In this document: positions 1 through 6,530 of the stretch, one piece after another
Layout: every line of letters begins with the position of its first letter
Numbering within the stretch: the first letter of the stretch is position 1
From: Nemesobacter sp965249045
GTDB lineage: Bacteria; Desulfobacterota_D; UBA1144; Nemesobacterales; Nemesobacteraceae
Reading direction: 5' to 3'
NCBI GenBank assembly: GCA_965249045.1
Contig: OZ252213.1
Span: forward strand, 1,798,001-1,862,000
Length of the DNA stretch: 64,000 nucleotides
Notes under the pieces: model-generated
The model's input: the letters and a program-made list of their open reading frames with translations, nothing else
Told to the model about the DNA's origin: nothing
Databases searched by the model: none
Position numbers and translations under genes: made by a program

Positions 1-695
1 TAAGGAAAATCCTTGCCGGACATTACCAGGCGAAACTCCGCAAGCTTACCCCGTCACATTTTTCTTTTAACGTAAGGGGAGGCCGCTGCGAGAAATGCAT
101 GGGAGAGGGAAGCCGCAGGGTCGAGATGCACTTTCTCGCCGACGTCATGGTGACGTGCGAGGAATGCGGGGGCAAAAGGTTCGGAAAAGAGGTTCTCTCC
201 TACAGGTACAAGGGGAAAAACGTAGATGACATACTTAACCTTACGGTTGACCAAGCCATGGTTTTCTTCTCAGGAAGCCTGGCTGTCACCAGAAAACTCA
301 AAGTTCTAAAGGATGTCGGATGCGGTTACCTGAGACTCGGACAGCCTGCAACGACGCTCTCCGGCGGGGAAGCGCAAAGGATAAAAATAGCCAGGGAACT
401 CTCAAGAAAAGAAAAAAACAAGATCCTCTACATCCTTGACGAACCTACCGTCGGACTTCACGTAGACGACATAGGAAAACTTCTTGACGTTCTTAACCGA
501 CTTGTCGACACAGGCAACAGCGTAATAGTAATAGAACACAACCTTGAGATGATAAAATGCGCGGACCACGTAATCGACCTGGGACCTGAGGGAGGAGACA
601 ACGGAGGGCGAATAGTGGCCGCGGGCACCCCGGAACAGGTGGCTTCCGTAAAAAGTTCTTACACGGGAGAACATTTGAGACCGCTTCTCTGTTAG
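1..695 (+). CDS. uvrA: UvrA excinuclease ATPase, C-terminal part (5' end outside window)
   Basis: UvrA is the damage-recognising ATPase of nucleotide excision repair; as a dimer it loads UvrB on distorted DNA. The reading frame is open from the first bases of the window, so about 230 residues of a protein usually near 940 are visible. Seen: the C-terminal zinc finger (GGRCEKC, then CEEC about 20 residues on), the MHFLADV and RYKGKN stretches that follow it in UvrA, the ABC signature LSGGEAQRIKIARELSR, the Walker B ILDEPTVGLH and the switch histidine in VIEHNLEMI. It ends with TAG at 693-695. The next gene starts 68 bases on, same strand. The family assignment is secure; only the start is missing. 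Confidence 0.96.
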   Translation, partial: RKILAGHYQAKLRKLTPSHFSFNVRGGRCEKCMGEGSRRVEMHFLADVMVTCEECGGKRFGKEVLSYRYKGKNVDDILNLTVDQAMVFFSGSLAVTRKLKVLKDVGCGYLRLGQPATTLSGGEAQRIKIARELSRKEKNKILYILDEPTVGLHVDDIGKLLDVLNRLVDTGNSVIVIEHNLEMIKCADHVIDLGPEGGDNGGRIVAAGTPEQVASVKSSYTGEHLRPLLC

Positions 696-763
696 CAGCA
701 TTACATGTTTTTTTCGCCATGGGGTAGAATAAGACCTTTAAAATAATCTTTTGGAGAGAAAAA

Positions 764-1111
764 ATGCTTGCAGACAGAAAAATACCATTCAGCGAATCCA
801 AGGAACAGGAGTGGGAGCTTCTGATACAGAAAACCGAAGGCGGCATAGAACTTATGCTCGAAGACTCCGAGCGATGGTTCCTAGCCACACCAGAAGGAGA
901 TGGAATCAGGATAACTTCCGCCGAGAAAAACGTGCGGCCGCTTACCGTTCGCGAACCACCGCTTATCAAGTTCGATGAGTTCAAAAGAGTGGCGGAAGTT
1001 TATAACGACTCCTTTTTCGGCGGAATCGGGGATCTATCGGCAAGACTCGATGCCCACAACTCAAGCCCGAACATGCGGTATCTCTTTATGATGATTTACT
1101 GTCTGATCTAG
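764..1111 (+). CDS. Hypothetical protein, 115 aa
   Basis: I do not recognise this protein. It is preceded by a purine-rich ribosome binding site (GGAGAG) about 7 bases before the ATG. The sequence is acidic and soluble-looking, without a signal peptide or membrane segment, except for a short hydrophobic C-terminus (YLFMMIYCLI) that may be structural or may indicate a frame change near the end. It lies downstream of uvrA on the same strand and could share its transcript. Function cannot be inferred from the sequence. Confidence 0.6.
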   Translation: MLADRKIPFSESKEQEWELLIQKTEGGIELMLEDSERWFLATPEGDGIRITSAEKNVRPLTVREPPLIKFDEFKRVAEVYNDSFFGGIGDLSARLDAHNSSPNMRYLFMMIYCLI

Positions 1112-1218
1112 ATAGTGCTGAAAGCAGTAAGTGCATCAAAAACCATCTCACCGCGTTTGAAAAAATTATCCTAGATCAGGCACGTCTTACGGAGCGGAGA
1201 ACAGCTTGAAAATTTCTT

Positions 1219-1253
1219 TAGGCTAATTCAAAAAAGCAAATTGAAATAGCCTA
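1219..1253. repeat. Hairpin in the intergenic region before tRNA-Asn
   Basis: Two 13-base arms (1219-1231 and 1241-1253) pair with one mismatch around a 9-base A-rich loop. It lies in the 250-base gene-free stretch 1112-1363, about 110 bases downstream of the minus-strand tRNA-Asn. On neither strand is it followed by a clean T-run, so it is a structured element or processing signal rather than a convincing terminator. Nothing else is recognisable in this stretch. Confidence 0.5.
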
Positions 1254-1363
1254 GGCTGCCTGCTTCGCCCCACTTGGTGATTAATCGTAACTTCACCCGG
1301 GAACTTGCGAGAAAAATATTAAAGCCGCACTCGTAGGGCACATAACTTAGATGGGCGGGAATC

Positions 1364-1439
1364 TGGCTCCGGCGGCAGGACTCGAACCTGCGACCCGATG
1401 ATTAACAGTCATCTGCTCTGCCAACTGAGCTACACCGGA
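1364..1439 (-). tRNA. tRNA-Asn (anticodon GUU)
   Basis: The minus strand folds as a 76-base tRNA with CCA encoded. The acceptor arm TCCGGTG pairs with CGCCGGA, the D-arm has AGCTCAGTTGGCAGAGC, the anticodon loop CTGTTAA carries GTT (complement of plus-strand 1404-1406), and the T-arm has GGTTCGAGTCC. The discriminator base is G. It is a single tRNA gene, divergent from rpoH, with its promoter presumably in the 85-base gap shared with rpoH. Confidence 0.97.
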
Positions 1440-1524
1440 ACTGTAGAAAATAGAAAAAAACCAAAGAAGTAGTTAATTTTATATAGATAAGAAAAACAGT
1501 CAACCAATCTCATACCGAGTAAAA

Positions 1525-2418
1525 ATGGCCGCAAAAAAAGAAGGAAAAAAGAAGTCTGAGGAAGTGAATTCATCTCTTCCCGCGCTTTCAAATTCCCTGC
1601 AAAGTTATCTGGCGCAGATCAGAAACCACCCCGTTTTGAGCAGGGAAGAGGAATATGAACTCGCGATGAGGCACAGGGAAACGGGAGATCTTGAGGCCGC
1701 GAGAAAACTGATCGTATCAAACCTGAAGTTTGTCGTGCGTGTAGCAAACGAGTACAAAAACTACAACGTAAACACCCTGGACCTTATCCAGGAAGGGAAT
1801 ATAGGACTCATGAAGGCCGTAAGAGGCTTTGATCCAACCAAGGGATACAGGCTTATCTCTTATGCGGTCTGGTGGATAAGGGCGTACATACAAAACCACA
1901 TAATGAAAAACTGGAGTCTGGTAAAAGTCGGAACGAACCAGTCCCAGAGAAAGCTTTTCTACAAGCTGAGGTCAACGAAAAACAAGATTGAAGCCACCGG
2001 AGCGGAGACGGGAGAGGGGATCTACTCCGAGATAGCAAAAGAACTTGACGTGCCCGACAGCCAAGTAATAGAGATGGACCGGATAATGTCCGGAAAAGAC
2101 CTGTCTCTTGACGCAACCGTAGAAGGCAACACGGAACGCACCTATGTCGACATTTTAGGAGACACATTTGACCAGGAGAAGTTCCTTGAAGATTCCCAGA
2201 CCCGGTCGCTTGTGGCGAAAAAAATAAAAGAGGCCCTGGCGAACCTAAAAGACAGGGAGCGGTACATCATCGAAAGACGTATTCTTACCGATTCTCCCGA
2301 AACTCTTGAAAAACTTTCCCGTAAATTCGGCATCTCAAGAGAGCGGGTAAGACAGATAGAGAAAAACGCTCTTAACAAAATCAGACAAGAATTCCAAAAA
2401 GAGCAATTCTACGTATAG
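1525..2418 (+). CDS. rpoH: RNA polymerase sigma-32 (heat-shock) factor RpoH
   Basis: Group 3 sigma-70 family factor that directs RNA polymerase to heat-shock promoters. Of 297 residues: a lysine-rich N-terminus, region 1.2/2.1 from about residue 25 (LQSYLAQIRNHPVLSREEEYEL), region 2.3-2.4 with the core signature DLIQEGNIGLMKAV and YAVWWIRAYIQ, the RpoH-box-like QRKLFYKLR after WSLVKVGT, and region 4 with helix-turn-helix LSRKFGISRERVRQIEKNAL at the C-terminus. The QRKLF motif and the length separate it from RpoD and RpoS. No strong Shine-Dalgarno site precedes the ATG. It is divergent from tRNA-Asn and apparently monocistronic. Confidence 0.95.
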   Translation: MAAKKEGKKKSEEVNSSLPALSNSLQSYLAQIRNHPVLSREEEYELAMRHRETGDLEAARKLIVSNLKFVVRVANEYKNYNVNTLDLIQEGNIGLMKAVRGFDPTKGYRLISYAVWWIRAYIQNHIMKNWSLVKVGTNQSQRKLFYKLRSTKNKIEATGAETGEGIYSEIAKELDVPDSQVIEMDRIMSGKDLSLDATVEGNTERTYVDILGDTFDQEKFLEDSQTRSLVAKKIKEALANLKDRERYIIERRILTDSPETLEKLSRKFGISRERVRQIEKNALNKIRQEFQKEQFYV

Positions 2419-2733
2419 AATTTCTGACGTAAACATAAGTTCGAGAGGATTTCCACACGGTTACTCCCCCAAATTTCCCTCTGACCCAAGAACTTTTTAT
2501 TTTCCGGTTGGAACGCAAAATTGTGATTGAATTCACGCCGGAGTTATGACATATTCTATTATGGAAAACGTGGTTGTTTTTTTTTACAATCGTTTATTCA
2601 TATAAGGAGGTAATAATGACTAGGATATTAACCATTTTCTCTTTCCTGCTTGCTTTCGCACTGTTTCCTCTTCCATCAAGCGCCCAGCAGTTCTATATAA
2701 GTACTGAGGTGGGACTCGGTATCGGAAATTCCT

Positions 2734-2739
2734 TAGATA
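2734..2739. repeat. Left copy of putative 6-bp target duplication (TAGATA)
   Basis: TAGATA directly abuts the left IS end here and again the right IS end at 4515-4520. Removing the element plus one copy restores the reading frame of the outer-membrane protein. The exact boundary is uncertain by one or two bases because IS ends and target share bases. Confidence 0.7.
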
Positions 2740-4514
2740 GTGTCTGTCAGAGAAAGCCTTTTTTTCGCAAATATTTCTGCCGCATTCCAGGTCTTGAACG
2801 CTTCCAAGGCGGCAGTGTACCACAACACGACGATTTTTGAAAAACAAACCCGAATATGGCCAAAATCGGACGCAACCATCCTCTTCTCTCTGTTCAGAAA
2901 CGGATATCTGAATGATAAACAGTCCGGCTAAGCCGCAAGCGACGCGGGTCTTAGCCGCCGTCGCCTTCTTTCCTCTTCCCGCTTCCTCAAAAGCACCCCC
3001 AGTCGGTGCACGTTGGCGGCAAGCACGGACAAAGCCACGCTCCGGGCGAAACCATCCGCCCCATGCGCCCTCACACGCTCACACCCCTTGTGGTTCAAAG
3101 CGTTGATCGCCGACTCAACAGCCGGATGCCGCCTCTTCGCCTCCACAAACTCCACCGCCCCCTCGCGCTCCTTGTCCTTTGAATTCAGCTTCCCCTTTTT
3201 CGGCAATACGTTGAGTTCCAGAATTCTGTCAAGCTCCCCGCGGTTTCGCGGACTGTGGAAACCACGGTCAAAACTGCATACGCGAAGATCGGGATACCTT
3301 CGCTTCGTATCCTCAACAAACGGCACTATCACGTCCACGTCATCCTCATCCCACATAATGCTGTGGTTCACAATGAACTGATGCTGGTCTTCCATTACGC
3401 ACACCGGCACTCCAAACTCCACCGGGACCCCGGCCTTGCCCTTCGATATCCACCGAGTGTGCTCCTCGAACACCGAAAACACCTTCTCCCCGTGCGGTAT
3501 CACTTCCCCCTTGAGCAAACGCCGACCGATCTGATCCATCTGCCTGCGCGCGTGCCCTATGTATTTCCGGATCCTCTCAAGCCGCCACGGCGCAGCCTCA
3601 AGGGCCACCAACTCCAGAAGCGTCCGCTCCGCGCGTCTCACCACATCACCGCAAACCCTCAGATACTCCTTCACTTCATCCTCCCCGCCTTTGCGCTTGC
3701 GTGAAGTTCTTAACCCGTTAAAAAGCTTCTTCACTTTTTCGATGAGATGTCCCCGCTGACGCCAGCCCGGAAGCTTGTTCACCCCCGCCCCCTCGGCCAC
3801 CTCTCGAACCAGGCTCCTCGTGGCGTCCCAAAGCAGCTTTACGTCCGTGGGATAATCCACGTCGGTGTTTACCGGAAACGAATCAGCCCGCCCGCGCAAC
3901 CCTTCTCCAGGCTTTTTTTTTGCCAACTCATGGCCGCTTCTAACCACTATGGCCCCAATCTCCCTCAGCAGCTCGGGAGTGAGCAGCGACACGTTGTCTA
4001 CCATCGTCTGAAGCTCGTAAACGTATTTACCGCCGTAATCGCTGTGACCCAGCATCTGGCGCAATTCACTGTAACTGTTGGCAAGGGAGTGAAGCCGGTC
4101 GAAATCGCACCCGAGCCCCTGCTTCAACACCCCGAGAACCAGGACTCTCCAGATGTCCATCCCCCGACGGCCCACGTTGAGATTGACTTCGGGCAGAAAC
4201 CGCTTCTCAAGAAGCGAAAACAACTGTTCGCGCGTCCGGGGGTTTGCGTAAATGTACTGAAGACCCCTGAGTATCGCGGGGATATCGTCTCGCGACTTGG
4301 GGTTAAAGCGGACTTCCTCAATCGCAACTTCACCGAGCTGAAGCTGGAGTTCTTTTATCTTTCTCATGGTTCCGATTCTCCCGAAGATTGTTTAAAACAG
4401 GCCTATATGTTGATGATTCAGGTGTAATTATACCATATATTGGCAATCTTCGCCACAAAAAACTGCCAATTATTTATTTTATTTCAGTAGGTTAGAGATT
4501 TTTCTGGCAGACAC
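2740..4514 (-). mobile_element. Insertion sequence, about 1775 bp, complete (ISNCY/ISDol1-like)
   Basis: The ends are imperfect inverted repeats: the left end reads GTGTCTGTCAGAGAAA and the right end, read inward, GTGTCTGCCAGAAAAA (14 of 16 identical). Flanking TAGATA copies mark the insertion. The element holds one intact transposase on the minus strand, with about 190 bp of non-coding left end and 150 bp of right end. An intact transposase, well-matched ends and an intact target duplication indicate recent insertion. The family assignment rests on the transposase and is an inference. Confidence 0.88.
2928..4367 (-). CDS. DDE transposase, ISNCY (ISDol1-like) family
   Basis: A 479-residue transposase filling the IS. 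The N-terminus (RDDIPAILRGLQYIY, RREQ-like helices, VLVLGVLKQGLGCDFDRLHSLAN) resembles the large ISNCY/ISDol1-type transposases. Putative catalytic acids: Asp in NTDVDYPTD (about residue 169-171), Asp in CSFDRGFHSP (about 364) and Glu in the VEAKRRHPAVESAINAL helix, matching a DDE order with the second Asp in a DRGF motif as in IS5/IS4-like enzymes. The C-terminus is very arginine-rich. No frameshift or internal stop, so the enzyme may be active. The codon use is more GC-rich than the host gene it interrupts. Confidence 0.88.
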   Translation of the reverse strand: MRKIKELQLQLGEVAIEEVRFNPKSRDDIPAILRGLQYIYANPRTREQLFSLLEKRFLPEVNLNVGRRGMDIWRVLVLGVLKQGLGCDFDRLHSLANSYSELRQMLGHSDYGGKYVYELQTMVDNVSLLTPELLREIGAIVVRSGHELAKKKPGEGLRGRADSFPVNTDVDYPTDVKLLWDATRSLVREVAEGAGVNKLPGWRQRGHLIEKVKKLFNGLRTSRKRKGGEDEVKEYLRVCGDVVRRAERTLLELVALEAAPWRLERIRKYIGHARRQMDQIGRRLLKGEVIPHGEKVFSVFEEHTRWISKGKAGVPVEFGVPVCVMEDQHQFIVNHSIMWDEDDVDVIVPFVEDTKRRYPDLRVCSFDRGFHSPRNRGELDRILELNVLPKKGKLNSKDKEREGAVEFVEAKRRHPAVESAINALNHKGCERVRAHGADGFARSVALSVLAANVHRLGVLLRKREEERRRRRLRPASLAA

Positions 4515-4520
4515 TAGATA
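4515..4520. repeat. Right copy of putative 6-bp target duplication (TAGATA)
   Basis: Same hexamer as at 2734-2739, immediately outside the right inverted repeat of the IS; the host gene resumes in frame here. Confidence 0.7.
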
Positions 4521-5371
4521 CTGATTCCAGCGACACTGATTTCGGCACACTGTGCGATAAGCACTTAAACGACCCAGAGGGCGACAATTATTTTGAATCC
4601 GGTACATGTAGTTACGCTACGTCAACTTGGGATAACAGCTTTGACGGTTCGACAGGGACAATCGCGGGTCTCGCTTTGGGTTTCAGCACCAACTTCGGGG
4701 CAAGGATTGAAGCCGAATATTTTAACTTCGGCGCGCAATACGACGCGACATCCGCGGTTGTTGGGGGAGGTGAGGATATTGCGGATAAAGCATAATGAGG
4801 AACTTATCCGTTCTGACGAACGCATAGGAGGGGTAAACATAAACAGTCTTTTCGTTAACATTTACTATGACCTTCCGGTCTCTGGACAACTCCGTCCTTA
4901 CATTGGAGGCGGCGTGGGTTTCGGAATGGCTGAAGTGGAATTTGACACTGTTTGGGCCCGTAATACAAACCCAGATGCTATTACGACAGCGGATGATGCA
5001 GTGTATAAAGGCAGCGGGGATGCAGATACAGCTCGCGAAGATTTTCATAAGAGACTTGCTGGCACCTCGAGCACAGCAAGCCACACGCTTGAAGATACTG
5101 TGTTCGGTTACCAAGCGGTGGTTGGAGTGGACTACATGCTGACCGAAAGCGCTTCAATCGGAGTCAAGGGACGCTGGGTCAGATATGCCAAGTTCAGCGA
5201 CTCAAATGAGTGGACCAGTTGCGCAGTCACGCCTCAAACAATGGCGCAGGAACGAATACGGTTGAGTATACGATTGAAACCGACGACTTAAGTGCTTTTG
5301 GAGTCAGTTTGGTAATGAAATATGCGTTCTGATTTCCGTCTCTCCCAAGCGAACCGGAAAAAGACTTAACG

Positions 5372-5470
5372 GACCGAGGTCCCGTATGATTTTTGGAACA
5401 TGGCGGTGCCTTCATATAAAAGTGAAGGCATAGAGCCGGTCACCTTAAGTTCGTACGGGACTCTCGAGTC
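5372..5470. repeat. Nested palindromic element in a 364-bp gene-free stretch
   Basis: The outer arms GACCGAGGTCCCGTA (5372-5387) and TACGGGACTCTCGAGTC (5454-5470) pair with two one-base bulges. Inside them a perfect 8-bp hairpin, TGCCTTCA (5407-5414) with TGAAGGCA (5423-5430), encloses an 8-base loop. Together they could form a branched structure of about 99 nt. It sits between two convergent outer-membrane protein genes and lacks a T-run, so it is not a typical intrinsic terminator. It may be a structured RNA or a small palindromic repeat element. The rest of 5333-5696 shows nothing I can identify. Confidence 0.55.
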
Positions 5471-5696
5471 CACTTCTGTAAAGAATTCAAACTTTACCGT
5501 TACAATCACAGCAGATTTTCTACAGTCCCTAAATCCCAACCCCTGTTCATATCCATCTATGCATAAAAGACTTTCTTCATGTGAATCTTCTATGTAGAGA
5601 TGCGTTCTCTCCGTCCAGACGGCCTGAACATTGCAAAGAAGAGTTACTTACAGGCTACCTGGGATTCACAAGCTAACCCGGTGAATTTTGCTGGAC

Positions 5697-6530
5697 TCAG
5701 AACCGGCGAATTATCGCCAACCGGGCAGTAGAAAGCCTGTTTTCAACCTCGTAGGACGCGGCCCTTCTGGGAGTGTCGGGTCCGCAGCAGCGGTTATTCC
5801 CCGAGCGGTTAACAAGATGAGTGCTCTCGCCGAAATCCAGGTACGATCCCTCTAACCGTAGCGCCCAGACATTCGACAGTGCGGCCTCAAGGCCAGCTCC
5901 GATCACCCAGCCTACCTCCGTTGAATCCTTGCTGAAAGAGTCGTCAGGATCCACCATGGAACCCGAATCACTGGAATCAATATCGGTTACCGAATTGCTG
6001 ACCCCGGCAAAAGCCAATCCTCCCGTGACAAATACTGTTACGCGGCCAACTGCTTGTTCAACTCCCCCGCGCGCAGAAACGATCCATGAAAATTCCGATT
6101 CAGCAGTTTCGTCCAAGCCGTCAGGATCAAGCTTGTCAGTCGATGCCGATACATTGGTCAAGGTACCGTCAAGCTCACCCCTTAGGGTCAAGCCGCCGAC
6201 ATCGAATTTCCTCCCTACAAAGGCGCCGCCGACAAAGCCGGGATCGTCATATTTGGAAACCGAGCCGGGATTGCCCCCGCTCGCGAAGCCGTCAATGTCG
6301 ACAACCCGGTTTCTCATAAAACCGGGACCGATAAAGACCCCCGCGCAATTGTCAAAGCGCATAAGCTCGGTTTCATTCCGCGGGGTACTATCCTGCGCGG
6401 TACCTGCAAAACCGGCATTTGGAATGATCAAAAAAACGAGCAAAAAGACTGCTAAACTGTCTACCAGAAGTTTTACTCTGTCATTTTCTATCAGCACGAG
6501 ACTCAAAAAGAAATTAACAATCTCTTTCAT
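5697..6530 (-). CDS. Outer-membrane beta-barrel protein, 277 aa
   Basis: A hydrophobic segment around residues 22-42 ending NAGFAG looks like a signal peptide, although the N-terminus is longer than usual. The body alternates short polar and aromatic strands (FVGGAFVGRKFDVGGLTLRGELDG, AVGRVTVFVTGGLAFAGV, VGWVIGAGLEAAL, WALRLEGSYLDFG), and the protein ends in a C-terminal Phe as BamA-dependent barrels do. Its ATG overlaps the alaS stop codon as ATGA, so it is probably translationally coupled to alaS, an odd partner. The family is that of small porin-like or OmpW/Omp25-type barrels; the role is unknown. The gene at 62801-63628 is similar in type. Confidence 0.78.
   Translation of the reverse strand: MKEIVNFFLSLVLIENDRVKLLVDSLAVFLLVFLIIPNAGFAGTAQDSTPRNETELMRFDNCAGVFIGPGFMRNRVVDIDGFASGGNPGSVSKYDDPGFVGGAFVGRKFDVGGLTLRGELDGTLTNVSASTDKLDPDGLDETAESEFSWIVSARGGVEQAVGRVTVFVTGGLAFAGVSNSVTDIDSSDSGSMVDPDDSFSKDSTEVGWVIGAGLEAALSNVWALRLEGSYLDFGESTHLVNRSGNNRCCGPDTPRRAASYEVENRLSTARLAIIRRF

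Larger units (their letters stand above)
2616..5332 (+). pseudogene. Outer-membrane beta-barrel protein, interrupted by an IS and frameshifted
   Basis: A clear SD (AAGGAGG) precedes ATG 2616, followed by a signal peptide (MTRILTIFSFLLAFALFPLPSSAQ) and the start of a barrel (FYISTEVGLGIGN). At 2734-2740 the gene is cut by an insertion sequence. Coding resumes in the same frame after 4520 (DTDSSDTDFGTLCDKH, then LALGFSTNFGARIEAEYFNFG). A one-base frame change lies between about 4763 and 4795, next to a G5 run: one frame ends at IADKA-stop while the other continues as HNEELIRSDERIGGVNINSLFVNIYYDLP. A second frame change near 5213-5236 is needed to reach the usual barrel end, VSLVMKYAF-stop at 5330-5332. 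It resembles the two other barrel genes in this window. The indels could be assembly errors; the IS insertion cannot. Confidence 0.85.

Noticed and set aside
3747..4427. 226-codon ORF antisense to the transposase
   Set aside because: Shadow of the opposite strand; the transposase matches a family and this does not.
5400..5597. 65-codon ORF in the gene-free stretch
   Set aside because: Lies in the nested palindrome, lacks an SD and has no protein-like character.
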